Shown here: positions 54,585 to 64,000 of the stretch, piece by piece
Layout of the letters: each line of letters begins with the position of its first letter
How positions within the stretch are numbered: the first letter of the stretch is position 1
DNA from: Cupriavidus sp. U2
GTDB lineage: Bacteria; Pseudomonadota; Gammaproteobacteria; Burkholderiales; Burkholderiaceae
Assembly (NCBI RefSeq): GCF_009663685.2
Contig: NZ_RCOG02000004.1
Location: 1 to 64,000 of the forward strand
DNA length: 64,000 nucleotides
Direction: 5' to 3'
The notes under the pieces: generated by a model
Told to the model about the DNA's origin: nothing
Database searches by the model: none
The model's input: only the letters and a program-made list of their open reading frames with translations
Made by a program: the position numbers and the translations under genes

Positions 54585-55265
54585 AAGCACGGAATGCTGG
54601 CCCGCCGCAGCCACTTCCATGGCACGCCGGGCCTGCAGTTGCCCGCGCACGTCGCGCAGGTCGGGCGCATCGCCCGTATCGGCCACCCGTTGCGGCGGAC
54701 GGGCGCGCCGTAGTGCCTGTTCCGGCGGCAGCCCCACGTGATGGCACACCTCGCGCAGCGTGGCGCCGGCATGGACCGTCAGATCCTCCACCAGCGCAGC
54801 CTCCGGGCCGTTTTCCATGGCCACGATGAACGCGCGCGGGGGCTGGCCGGCGGCCACCCGTGCCCGGTTGTCGCGCGCCAGGCCCATCGCCATGGCCAGG
54901 GCGCCGCGCACGGGGCGCAGATCGCCAGCCAGGGACAACTCGCCGGCAAACTCGAACGCATCGAGCCCTTCCACCGGCAACTGTCCGCCAGCGGCCAGAA
55001 TGCCCAGCGCGATGGCCAGGTCGAAGCGCCCCGACTCCTTCGGCAGGTCGGCGGGCGCAAGGTTGACCGTGATGCGCCGGTTCGGAAACTCGAAATCGCT
55101 GTTGAGCAGCGCCGCCCGTACGCGCTCGCGGCTTTCGCGGACTTCGGTATCGGCCAGCCCGACGATATTGAATGCGGGCAGGCCATTGGCAAGATGGATC
55201 TCCACCGACACCGGCGGCGCGTCGATGCCGCTCAGCGCGCGGCTGCGCAGGACTGCAAGGCTCAT
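54585..55265 (-). pseudogene. comM: comM (yifB), N-terminal part, cut off by island insertion
   Basis: Start of ComM: MSLAVLRSRALSGIDAPPVS, then GLADTEVRESRERVRAALLN and AAAGQHSVLL, where the insertion begins. The frame then runs into the island for 17 codons until a stop at 54534-54536. Without the Walker A site and ATPase core the product would be inactive. The other half is at 46857-47714; intact length is 512 codons. Confidence 0.93.
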
Positions 55266-55288
55266 ACGTTTGCGGATTTGTTAAAGAA

Positions 55289-55315
55289 AAAGGCCACCGG
55301 GTGACGGTGGCCTTT
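55289..55315. terminator. Terminator between ubiK and comM
   Basis: An 11-bp stem AAAGGCCACCG / CGGTGGCCTTT with a GGTGA loop; on the minus strand it is followed by TTCTTT. It ends the ubiK transcript. The comM promoter must lie in the 24 bases beyond or inside this element, or comM depends on read-through. Confidence 0.8.
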
Positions 55316-55350
55316 CTGGCGATGCGGGGCAGGCGGCTGGCGCCTTGGGG

Positions 55351-55614
55351 TCATACCCCGGTAGAAGGTGGCGGATTGACGCCGGCGCGGGCTTCCAGGG
55401 CGGCCACGCGGGCCTCCAGTTCCTCCAGCCGGGCGCGCGTACGTGCCAGTACCTGCGATTGCACGTCGAATTCCTCGCGCGTGACCAGGTCCAGCCGCGC
55501 AAAGCCCTGGGTCATCATGCTGCGCACGTTTTTCTCGATGTCCTTGGCCGGCGAATTGCGCAGCGCCTCGCTGACCTTTTGCTGCAGGTCGTTGAAGAGA
55601 TCGGTCGGTTTCAT
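55351..55614 (-). CDS. ubiK: Ubiquinone biosynthesis accessory factor UbiK
   Basis: An 87-aa BMFP-domain protein (YqiC). Helical; N-terminal part has DLFNDLQQKVSEALRNSPAK, and the C-terminal half is a coiled coil (LARTRARLEELEARVAALEA). It aids aerobic ubiquinone synthesis with UbiJ. AGGAG precedes the ATG. The 524 bases between this gene and torF hold only regulatory sites. Confidence 0.9.
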   Translation of the reverse strand: MKPTDLFNDLQQKVSEALRNSPAKDIEKNVRSMMTQGFARLDLVTREEFDVQSQVLARTRARLEELEARVAALEARAGVNPPPSTGV

Positions 55615-55710
55615 GGTGAAGCTCCTGTTGTGACCAATGGATCGTTCGGGTCAGGCCGCGCCGGGCAGGCAATGGCCCACGCGCCCGGCAGTGGCGAATC
55701 GGCCAGCCAT

Positions 55711-55781
55711 GCACCGCATTGGGGCGGAGGCGCGGGGCGCCTGGCACACGGGACCAGCAGGCCGATGCACCCGACTGGGGC
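55711..55781. promoter_or_regulatory. Two NtrC-like sites (GCACC-N5-GGGGC)
   Basis: GCACCGCATTGGGGC at 55711-55725 and GCACCCGACTGGGGC at 55767-55781, each one mismatch from the GCACC-N5-GGTGC NtrC core, are 56 bases apart and about 250-320 bases upstream of the sigma-54 promoter. Enhancers at this distance are normal for NtrC. Confidence 0.5.
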
Positions 55782-56027
55782 GTATCGCGCCGCTTGCCCG
55801 CCGGGCTGGCCCTGCTGTCTCACCGGAACGCCACGCACGCAGCACTTGACCCGTCATGACGCGGATTATGGCGCTTCGGCGCCCGCCATGAAAGCTCTGA
55901 CAAGGGCTGGTCACATCTTTTAACGCTTTCCGGGCGCGGCCGAGGGCACTGCCCGGTCGCCTTCCATGTGGTTCCAGAGCCGCGCCAACGCCGCGGCCGG
56001 CATGCGCTGCAGCAGGGCGACGATAGC

Positions 56028-56043
56028 TGGCACGGCAGTTGCA
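56028..56043 (+). promoter_or_regulatory. Sigma-54 promoter of the torF-like/glnK/amtB operon
   Basis: TGGCACGGCAGTTGCA is a full -24/-12 match, about 95 bases before the porin start. Confidence 0.88.
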
Positions 56044-56138
56044 GTACCGATTGCCAGGAGCGTCAACACCACAAAGCAATAAAGCAGCAGATCCTCAAAA
56101 CGAGCCCGCGAAGATTTCAAGGAAAAGGAGAGAACCAG

Positions 56139-57345
<1,207 letters not shown>

Positions 57346-57377
57346 CAACAGAACTACGAGAGACAGAGGTTAGACCC

Positions 57378-58913
57378 ATGAAAACCTGGTTCAAGCGATT
57401 CCTGACGGCTGGCGCGATGACGCTGGCGCTCGGCACGGCCGGCCTCGGCCTGTCCACCCATGCCGCGGCGCAGGACAAGCCCGCCGCCGAGGCTTCGGCC
57501 CCGGCAGCGGCCACCGCGCCCGCAGCGGCCCCGGCTGCGGCGGCAGCGGCTCCGGCCGCCGCCGCGCCGGCCGAAGCCGCGCCCGCCGCCGCGCCGGCCC
57601 CTGTTCCCAACAAGGGCGATACCGCCTGGCTGCTGGTGGCCACGGCGTTCGTGATCCTGATGACGCTGCCCGGCCTGGCGCTGTTCTACGGCGGCCTGGT
57701 CCGGTCCAAGAACATGCTGTCGGTGCTGATGCAGTGCCTGGTGATCTTCTCGCTGGTGGCCATCCTGTGGGCCATCTACGGCTACAGCTTCGCGTTCACC
57801 GAGGGCAACGCGTTCTTCGGCGGCACGGACCGGCTGTTCATGAAGGGCCTGAACGTCGATGCCGTGGCGGCCACCTTCAGCAAGGGCGTGGTGATCCCGG
57901 AACTGGTGTTCTTCGCGTTCCAGTGCGCGTTCGCCTGCATCACCTGCGGCCTGATCATCGGCGCCTTCGCCGAGCGCGCCAAGTTCTCGGCCGTACTGGT
58001 GTTCGTGGTGCTCTGGTTCTCGTTCGCCTACATCCCGATGGCTCACATGGTCTGGTTCTGGCCGGGCCCGGACGCCTACACCGACGCCGCTGCCGCAACC
58101 GCAGCCACGGCCAAGTCGGGCTGGCTGTTCCAGAAGGGCGCGCTGGATTACGCCGGCGGTACCGTGGTGCACATCAACGCCGCCGTGGCGGGCCTGGTGG
58201 GTGCCTTCATGTTCGGCAAGCGTATCGGCTTCGGCCGCGAGGCAATCCGCCCGCACAGCCTGACCTTCACGATGGTGGGTGCGTCGCTGCTGTGGTTCGG
58301 CTGGTTCGGCTTCAACGCCGGTTCGGGCCTGGAAGCCAACGGCGGTGCCGCGCTGGCCTTCGTCAACACGCTGCTGGCCACCTGCGCCGCCGTGCTGGCC
58401 TGGACCTTCGGTGAGTGGATTGGCAAGGGCAAGCCGTCGATGCTGGGCGGTGCCTCGGGCGCCGTGGCGGGCCTGGTGGCCATTACCCCGGCAGCCGGCT
58501 TCGTCGGCCCGATGGGTTCCATCGTGATGGGCCTGGTGGCTGGCCTGCTGTGCCTGTGGGGCGTGACCGGCCTGAAGCGCATGCTGGGCATGGACGACTC
58601 GCTGGATGTGTTCGGCGTGCACGGCGTGGGCGGTATCGTCGGCGCGCTGCTGACCGGCGTGTTCGCGGCACCGAGCCTGGGCGGCGTGGGCATCTACGAC
58701 TACGTGGCCAACAAGGTGGCCGACGACTATTCGATCGCCGGCCAGCTGTGGATCCAGTTCGAAGGCGTGCTGACCACGATCGTGTGGTCGGGTGTGGTGT
58801 CGCTGGTGGCCTACAAGCTGGTGGACATGCTGATTGGTCTGCGCGTGCCGGAAGAGGAAGAGCGCGAAGGCCTGGATATCACTTCGCACGGCGAAACCGC
58901 CTATGAAGGCTGA
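57378..58913 (+). CDS. amtB: Ammonium transporter AmtB
   Basis: A 511-aa channel with a signal peptide and a 60-residue Ala/Pro-rich linker before TM1 (TAWLLVATAFVILMTLPGLA). Amt motifs follow: FYGGLVRSKNMLSVLMQC, DYAGGTVVHINAAVAG (pore His), FGWFGFNAGSGL and DVFGVHGVGGIVGAL (second pore His). It is translated 32 bases after glnK. Confidence 0.95.
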   Translation: MKTWFKRFLTAGAMTLALGTAGLGLSTHAAAQDKPAAEASAPAAATAPAAAPAAAAAAPAAAAPAEAAPAAAPAPVPNKGDTAWLLVATAFVILMTLPGLALFYGGLVRSKNMLSVLMQCLVIFSLVAILWAIYGYSFAFTEGNAFFGGTDRLFMKGLNVDAVAATFSKGVVIPELVFFAFQCAFACITCGLIIGAFAERAKFSAVLVFVVLWFSFAYIPMAHMVWFWPGPDAYTDAAAATAATAKSGWLFQKGALDYAGGTVVHINAAVAGLVGAFMFGKRIGFGREAIRPHSLTFTMVGASLLWFGWFGFNAGSGLEANGGAALAFVNTLLATCAAVLAWTFGEWIGKGKPSMLGGASGAVAGLVAITPAAGFVGPMGSIVMGLVAGLLCLWGVTGLKRMLGMDDSLDVFGVHGVGGIVGALLTGVFAAPSLGGVGIYDYVANKVADDYSIAGQLWIQFEGVLTTIVWSGVVSLVAYKLVDMLIGLRVPEEEEREGLDITSHGETAYEG

Positions 58914-58969
58914 TATCCACAACAGAGTTGTGCTGGAGAGCTGATTGGGAATCTTCTCTCAGGAGTTTT

Positions 58970-58996
58970 GCCCCGGCCTTGCGCCGGGGCTTTTTT
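58970..58996 (+). terminator. Terminator after amtB
   Basis: Stem GCCCCGGC / GCCGGGGC, loop CTTGC, six T residues. Confidence 0.92.
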
Positions 58997-59144
58997 ATTG
59001 GCAGGTGCGCAACTGGTGTGTGATTGCCGGCCGACATTCCGCGTTGCGGAACCGCCCGATGTGCAGACCTCAAGCGGGACAAGGGCTGCCGGCCCTATTC
59101 GCAGGGTGCTTAAATCGGATCTTAAAAAGTCTCAATTGTATTTA

Positions 59145-59253
59145 ATGGGGTGCGCGCATAGAGTGCCAGTGAGGCAGTTTCCTCCACCTGCAGAACGCTC
59201 CCCGTATCTGTCAGGCCATTTGAAAGCGCGGCACCACGCCGCGCTTTTTTTTT
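59145..59253 (+). ncRNA. Candidate small RNA upstream of gshA
   Basis: A region without ORF support ends in a strong terminator: stem AAAGCGCGGC / GCCGCGCTTT (59223-59232, 59238-59247), loop ACCAC, nine T. A TTTAAT near 59141-59146 in an AT-rich stretch can serve as -10. The predicted RNA (about 105 nt) has an unpaired TTTCCTCCACC at about 59178, an anti-Shine-Dalgarno sequence as found in many sRNAs. Ends are estimated only. Confidence 0.35.
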
Positions 59254-59409
59254 GCCTGCGGCCCTTTGGGGCCCCGGGGTTTGAAAACCGCCGATCAGCC
59301 CCATATCCCCATCCCTGGCCAGGTTCCGCATAAGGTTATGCAAGGCGAGCCTGCAGCCAGATAGCCGTTCCCTTACAATCGGGGCGGACAATAAAGCTGA
59401 TTCCTTAGG

Positions 59410-60711
59410 ATGGATATGGTCCCGCATCTCATCACCGCGCTGAACGGTCCGCTGCTCGAACTGGAAAAGAAGATCCTGGACGCTACCCCGTCCATCGAGC
59501 GTTGGTTCAGGCTGGAATGGCAGGAACATACTCCGCCGTTCTACTGTTCCGTCGACCTGCGCAATGCCGGCTTCAAGCTGGCCCCGGTCGACACGAACCT
59601 GTTCCCGGGCGGCTTCAACAACCTGGCGCCCGAGATGCTGCCGCTGGCCGTGCAGGCCGCCATGGCCGCGATCGAGAAGATCTGCCCGGACGCCAAGAAC
59701 CTGCTGCTGATCCCGGAACGCCACACGCGCAACATGTTCTACCTGCAGAACGTGGCGCGGCTGTCGCTCATCATGCGCCAGGCCGGCCTGAACGTGCGGC
59801 TGGGCTCGCTGTCCGAGGAAATCACCGAACCGACCCCGATCGAACTGCCCGACGGCCAGACGCTGGTGGTCGAGCCGCTGGCGCGGCTGGGCACCAAGGG
59901 CCGCCGCCTGGGGCTCAAGGATTTCGATCCCTGCTCGATCCTGCTCAACAACGACCTCTCGGCCGGCATTCCGCCGATCCTGGAGAACATCAACGAGCAG
60001 TACCTGCTGCCGCCGCTGCATGCCGGCTGGTCCACGCGCCGCAAGAGCAGCCACTTTGCCGCCTACGACGAAGTGGCCAAGAAGTTCGCCAAGCTGATCG
60101 ACATCGACCCGTGGATGGTGAATCCGTACTTCGCGCGCCAGTCGGGCGTGAACTTCCACGAGCGCATCGGCGAGGAAGAACTGGCCGATTCCGTCGAAGG
60201 CGTGCTCAAGAAGATCGCCAAGAAATACCGCGAGTACGGCATCAAGGAAACGCCGTACGTGGTGGTCAAGGCCGATGCGGGCACGTACGGCATGGGCATC
60301 ATGACCGTGCGCGACCCGTCTGAGATCAAGGGCCTGAACCGCAAGGAACGCAACAAGATGAGCGTGGTGAAGGAAGGCCTGGAGGTCTCCGACGTCATCA
60401 TCCAGGAAGGCGTGCACACGTTCGAGAAGGTCAACGAGGCCGTGGCCGAGCCGGTGGTCTACATGATCGACCGCTACGTGGTGGGCGGTTTCTACCGCGT
60501 GCACACGGGCCGCGGCAACGACGAGAACCTGAATGCGCCGGGCATGCATTTCGTGCCGCTGGCGTTTGCCCCGAACGGTATTCCGGACAGCCACGCCAAG
60601 CCCGGCGCGGCGGTGCCGAACCGCTTCTACATGTATGGCGTGGTGGCTCGCCTGGCGCTGCTGGCAGCCTCGGTGGAGCTCGAGAAGACCGATCCCAACC
60701 CGATCCTCTGA
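59410..60711 (+). CDS. gshA: Glutamate-cysteine ligase (GshA)
   Basis: A 433-aa enzyme making gamma-glutamylcysteine, of the proteobacterial type first annotated in acidithiobacilli (not the E. coli type of about 518 aa). Blocks: TPPFYCSVDLRNAGFKLAPV, IPERHTRNMFYLQNVARL, PYVVVKADAGTYGMGIMTV and RYVVGGFYRVHTGRGNDEN. gshB follows after 99 bases. Confidence 0.9.
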   Translation: MDMVPHLITALNGPLLELEKKILDATPSIERWFRLEWQEHTPPFYCSVDLRNAGFKLAPVDTNLFPGGFNNLAPEMLPLAVQAAMAAIEKICPDAKNLLLIPERHTRNMFYLQNVARLSLIMRQAGLNVRLGSLSEEITEPTPIELPDGQTLVVEPLARLGTKGRRLGLKDFDPCSILLNNDLSAGIPPILENINEQYLLPPLHAGWSTRRKSSHFAAYDEVAKKFAKLIDIDPWMVNPYFARQSGVNFHERIGEEELADSVEGVLKKIAKKYREYGIKETPYVVVKADAGTYGMGIMTVRDPSEIKGLNRKERNKMSVVKEGLEVSDVIIQEGVHTFEKVNEAVAEPVVYMIDRYVVGGFYRVHTGRGNDENLNAPGMHFVPLAFAPNGIPDSHAKPGAAVPNRFYMYGVVARLALLAASVELEKTDPNPIL

Positions 60712-60810
60712 CCTGCGGCGCCCGCCGCCTGTCACGCACGCCCCCGGTCCGGCGCGGTCGATCCGAACCCGCCGGACGCTTTTCACCTGACGCCAACGCG
60801 ACGAGCCATC

Positions 60811-61764
60811 ATGCGCATCCTTTTCATCACCGACCCGCTGGAAACCTTCAAGACGTACAAGGATTCCACCTACGCCATGATGACCGAGGCGGCGGCGCGC
60901 GGGCACGAGCTGTTCTTCTGCCTGCAGTCGCAGGTGTCGCTGTCGGCCGGCGTGGTCGAGGCCGTGGCGCGGCCGCTGACGCTGCTTGACGATGCGCACG
61001 ACTGGTTCCGCCTGGGCGAGGCCGCGCTGCTGCCGCTGGCCACCTTCGATGCGGTGCTGATGCGCAAGGACCCGCCGTTCGACATGGAATACGTGACCAG
61101 CACCTGGCTGCTGGAACTGGCGGAAAAGCAGGGCGCGCGCGCGTTCAACAAGCCACAGGCCATCCGCGACCACTCCGAGAAGCTGGCGATTGCCCAGTTT
61201 CCGCAGTTCGTCACGCCGACGCTGGTCACGCGCGACGCGGGCCGCATCCGCGCCTTCCACGCCGAGCACAAGGACATCATCGTCAAGCCGCTCGATGGCA
61301 TGGGCGGGATGGGCATCTTCCGCGTGGGGGCCGACGGCATGAACCTGGGCTCGATCGTCGAGACGCTCAGCGACAACGGCGCCCGCACGCTGATGGTCCA
61401 GCGGTACATCCCCGAAATCAAGGCGGGCGACAAGCGCATCCTGCTGATCGGCGGCAAGCCGGTGCCGTACTCGCTGGCGCGCATTCCGCAAGGTAGCGAG
61501 ATTCGCGGCAATCTGGCCGCCGGCGGCGTGGGCCGGGCCCAGGAGCTGAGCGCGCGCGACCGCGAGATCGCCGAGACGCTGGCGCCGGGGCTGTTCAAGC
61601 AGGGCCTGCTTCTGGTGGGCCTGGATGTGATCGGCGACTACCTGACCGAGGTAAATGTGACGAGTCCGACCTGTTTTCAGGAAATCACCCAGCAGACCGG
61701 CTTCAACGTGGGGGCGATGTTCATCGACGCGCTGGAAGAGGCCGTGGCCAGCGACCGCCGTTGA
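60811..61764 (+). CDS. gshB: Glutathione synthetase
   Basis: A 317-aa ATP-grasp enzyme. N-terminus MRILFITDPLETFKTYKDST; ATP-binding and catalytic parts in VKPLDGMGGMGIFRV, RIPQGSEIRGNLAAGG and GLDVIGDYLTEVNVTSPTCF. It adds glycine to the product of GshA. Confidence 0.95.
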   Translation: MRILFITDPLETFKTYKDSTYAMMTEAAARGHELFFCLQSQVSLSAGVVEAVARPLTLLDDAHDWFRLGEAALLPLATFDAVLMRKDPPFDMEYVTSTWLLELAEKQGARAFNKPQAIRDHSEKLAIAQFPQFVTPTLVTRDAGRIRAFHAEHKDIIVKPLDGMGGMGIFRVGADGMNLGSIVETLSDNGARTLMVQRYIPEIKAGDKRILLIGGKPVPYSLARIPQGSEIRGNLAAGGVGRAQELSARDREIAETLAPGLFKQGLLLVGLDVIGDYLTEVNVTSPTCFQEITQQTGFNVGAMFIDALEEAVASDRR

Positions 61765-61887
61765 GCCGGCAGGGCGCGGTACGCCGGGGTTGATGCGAAG
61801 GCGCCACAGTCGCGGGGGCGCACATAAACACGGGAGAGGCCGCAAGGCTGCCTGCTACAATTTGGGCAGTCCAACGGATTCACCATC

Positions 61888-62343
61888 ATGGCAGGAATTC
61901 TGATCATCGCGCACGCGCCGCTAGCTTCGGCGCTGCGCGATTGCGCTGCCCACGTCTACTGTGGCCAGCCGCCCCGGCTGGCAGCCATCGACGTCGTCGC
62001 CGACGCCGATCCGGCCGCGGTGCTGGCCGAGGCCCAGCGCAGCCTGGCCGCGGTATGCGAAGAAAACGGTGCCCTGGTGCTGACCGATATCTTTGGTGCC
62101 ACGCCCGCCAACATTGCCGCGCGCCTGGCCGAGCCGGGCCGCGTCAAGGTGCTGGCTGGCGTGAACCTGCCGATGCTCGTGCGCGCGATCTGCTATCGCG
62201 CCGAAAAGCTTGACCAGCTGGCCACCAAGGCATTGGCCGGCGGCTCGCAAGGGGTGCTGCAGATTGGCACGACCGCCGTCCAGAATCAAACCGCAAATCA
62301 TCCCGACAAATATGCTGCAGAGGGACACCACCATCATCAATAA
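61888..62343 (+). CDS. PTS EIIA component, mannose type
   Basis: A 151-aa EIIA-Man-like protein with the phosphorylated His9 in ILIIAHAPLASALRD. There are no EIIB/EIIC genes near. The stop overlaps the start of the HPr gene by 32 bases. In Burkholderiaceae this EIIA-HPr-EI trio is a regulatory PTS. Confidence 0.9.
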   Translation: MAGILIIAHAPLASALRDCAAHVYCGQPPRLAAIDVVADADPAAVLAEAQRSLAAVCEENGALVLTDIFGATPANIAARLAEPGRVKVLAGVNLPMLVRAICYRAEKLDQLATKALAGGSQGVLQIGTTAVQNQTANHPDKYAAEGHHHHQ

Positions 62344-62581
62344 GCTCGGGCTCCATGCCCGCGCATCCGCCAAGCTGACGCAGCTGGCGGGCAATTTCAA
62401 AAGCCAGGTCAAGATGTCCCGGAACGGCCGCCAGGTGGATGCCAAGAGCATCATGGGCGTCATGATGCTGGCTGCCGGCATTGGCTCGACGGTCACGATC
62501 GAAATCGACGGCCCCGACGAGCAGGAGGCGATGGACGCCGTGCTGGCGCTGATTGCCAACCGCTTCGGCGAAGGCGAGTGA
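62312..62581 (+). CDS. ptsH: Phosphocarrier protein HPr
   Basis: An 89-aa HPr with His15 in NKLGLHARASAKL and Ser46 in VDAKSIMGVMML, so both EI phosphorylation and HPr-kinase control are possible. ATG 62312 lies in the end of the EIIA gene in another frame (translational coupling). Confidence 0.95.
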   Translation: MLQRDTTIINKLGLHARASAKLTQLAGNFKSQVKMSRNGRQVDAKSIMGVMMLAAGIGSTVTIEIDGPDEQEAMDAVLALIANRFGEGE

Positions 62582-62630
62582 GGCCTGGCGCCACACCCAG
62601 AATTCCTTAACGTTCCTGACGGAGCGGGTC

Positions 62631-64000
62631 ATGCCCTTTGCCTTGCACGGCATTCCGGTTTCTCGTGGGGTCGCCATCGGGCGGGCCCATATCCTGGCGC
62701 CGGCTGCGCTGGATGTTTCGCACTACCTGGTCGACGAAGACCGTCTCGACGCCGAGGTGGAGCGATTACGCGCGGCGCGCGCGGCCGTGCGGGCGGAACT
62801 GGTGACCCTGAAGCGCGACCTGCCGCGCGACGCGCCCGAGGAAATGGGCGCGTTCCTGGACGTCCACGCGATGATCCTCGACGACGAGGCGTTGTCGCGC
62901 GAGCCCGAGGAACTGATCCTCCAGCGCCGGTACAACGCCGAGTGGGCGCTGACCACGCGGCTTGAAGAACTGATGCGCCAGTTCGATGAAATCGAGGACG
63001 AGTACCTGCGCGAGCGCAAGGCCGACATCCAGCAGGTGGTGGAACGGATCCTGAAGGTGCTGGCCGGCGCGCCCGTGCTGGCCCCCGCGCCGGTGCCGGC
63101 CCTGGCCCCCGATGGCGAAGCCGCGCCCGGCGTGATCGTGGTGGCGCACGACATCGGCCCGGCCGACATGCTTCAGTTCAAGCACACGGTGTTCCACGGG
63201 TTCGTGACCGATCTGGGCGGGCGCACGTCGCATACCGCGATCGTGGCGCGCAGCCTGGACATCCCGGCCGCCGTGGGCGTCAAGAGCGCCAGCGAGCTGA
63301 TCCGCCAGGACGACTGGATCATCATCGACGGCGATGCCGGCCTGGTCATCGTTGATCCGTCGGCCATCATTCTGGAGGAATACCGCCACCGCCAGAGCGA
63401 ACGCGCGCTGGAGAAAAAGCGGCTGCAGCGGCTGCGGCACATGCCGGCCGTCACGCTGGACGGGCTGGAAATCGAGCTGCTGGCCAATATCGAACTGGCC
63501 GAGGATGCCGGTGCCGCGCTGGCCGCCGGTGCGGTCGGCGTGGGCCTGTTCCGCTCGGAATTCCTGTTCATGAACCGCCGGAACGAAATGCCCGACGAGG
63601 ACGAACAGTTCCTGGCCTACCGCAATGCCGTGGAGGCCATGCACGGCCTGCCCGTGACGATCCGCACGATCGACGTGGGGGCCGACAAGCCGCTGGACGG
63701 CCTGGGCGAAGACTTCGAGACCGCGCTGAACCCGGCGCTGGGGCTGCGGGCCATCCGCTGGTCGCTGTCGGAACCGGCGATGTTCCTGACCCAGTTGCGC
63801 GCGTTGCTGCGGGCGTCGGCGTTCGGGCCGGTGCGGCTGCTGATCCCGATGCTGGCCCACGCCAGCGAGATCGACCAGACGCTGGACCTGATCGAGCAGG
63901 CCAAGCGCCAGCTGGACGAGCGCAGCCAGCCGTACGATCCTGGCATCAAGATCGGGGCCATGATCGAGATCCCCGCTGCCGTGCTGCTGCTGCCGCTGTT
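62631..64000 (+). CDS. ptsI: PTS enzyme I (partial, 456 codons shown)
   Basis: The N-terminal 456 codons of EI; the gene runs past the window end. The phosphorylated His201 is in LGGRTSHTAIVARSLDIPA, the HPr-binding domain precedes it, and the PEP-binding barrel starts with GVGLFRSEFLFMNR. An Ala/Pro insertion (APVLAPAPVPALAPDGEAAP) near residue 150 separates two parts. ATG 62631 has GGAGCGG upstream. Confidence 0.95.
   Translation, partial: MPFALHGIPVSRGVAIGRAHILAPAALDVSHYLVDEDRLDAEVERLRAARAAVRAELVTLKRDLPRDAPEEMGAFLDVHAMILDDEALSREPEELILQRRYNAEWALTTRLEELMRQFDEIEDEYLRERKADIQQVVERILKVLAGAPVLAPAPVPALAPDGEAAPGVIVVAHDIGPADMLQFKHTVFHGFVTDLGGRTSHTAIVARSLDIPAAVGVKSASELIRQDDWIIIDGDAGLVIVDPSAIILEEYRHRQSERALEKKRLQRLRHMPAVTLDGLEIELLANIELAEDAGAALAAGAVGVGLFRSEFLFMNRRNEMPDEDEQFLAYRNAVEAMHGLPVTIRTIDVGADKPLDGLGEDFETALNPALGLRAIRWSLSEPAMFLTQLRALLRASAFGPVRLLIPMLAHASEIDQTLDLIEQAKRQLDERSQPYDPGIKIGAMIEIPAAVLLLPL

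Noticed and set aside
59122..61845. A 907-codon open frame antisense to gshA and gshB
   Set aside because: Shadow frame with biased composition; both genes on the plus strand are complete and well matched.

Overview
The window looks like a stretch of a beta-proteobacterial main chromosome, most likely Cupriavidus or a close Burkholderiaceae relative. The reasons are the high GC content, a fused isobutyryl-CoA mutase (IcmF) of the length known from Cupriavidus, the order torF-like porin / glnK / amtB / gshA / gshB / EIIA-Man / HPr / EI, and several MocR (GntR/aminotransferase) regulators. No rRNA, tRNA or CRISPR was seen.

Left part (1-17.4 kb): an IS4-type transposase cut by the window edge; a LysR regulator divergent from a leuC-leuD-haloacetate dehalogenase operon; an orphan AcrR/TtgR-type operator before a tiny membrane ORF and a PagL lipid A deacylase; a beta-alanine (omega-amino acid) module of MocR regulator, transaminase and mmsA, followed by an amino acid permease; a second MocR regulator divergent from a DUF2917 gene; and icmF behind a MerR/LiuR-like promoter.

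Middle (17.5-46.5 kb): a HIT protein and 3-hydroxybutyryl-CoA dehydrogenase; a Crp/Fnr regulator divergent from a seven-gene operon (acyl-CoA synthetase, all five branched-chain-type ABC transporter parts, PaaK-like CoA ligase) that probably imports and CoA-activates an unknown carboxylate; YbaN, nitronate monooxygenase, RlmI, DUF493, D,D-carboxypeptidase, hydrolase and ferredoxin genes; the dctA-dctB-dctD C4-dicarboxylate system with a sigma-54 promoter; an ammonia-lyase; an SOS-controlled UvrD-like helicase; two thioredoxin-fold proteins, a lipoprotein and a LysE exporter.

Island (47,715-54,584): a 6.87-kb, lower-GC element inserted in comM (yifB), the gene for the natural-transformation helicase. 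Removing exactly these bases restores an in-frame 512-codon comM. The island carries a large serine integrase at its right end, an Abi-type defence protein at its left end, a small resolvase, an HUH-type replication-protein homologue, an FDXHR zinc protein, a chorismate-mutase-like mini-protein, and a type IV pilin gene with a perfect sigma-54 promoter and three phased TGACA-N5-TGTCA palindromes. An element that breaks comM while bringing a type IV pilin is the most unusual thing in the window.

Right part (55.3-64 kb): ubiK; a nitrogen-regulated torF-like/glnK/amtB operon with a sigma-54 promoter and NtrC-like sites; a candidate small RNA; gshA-gshB; and the start of the EIIA-HPr-EI regulatory PTS operon, with EI cut by the window end.
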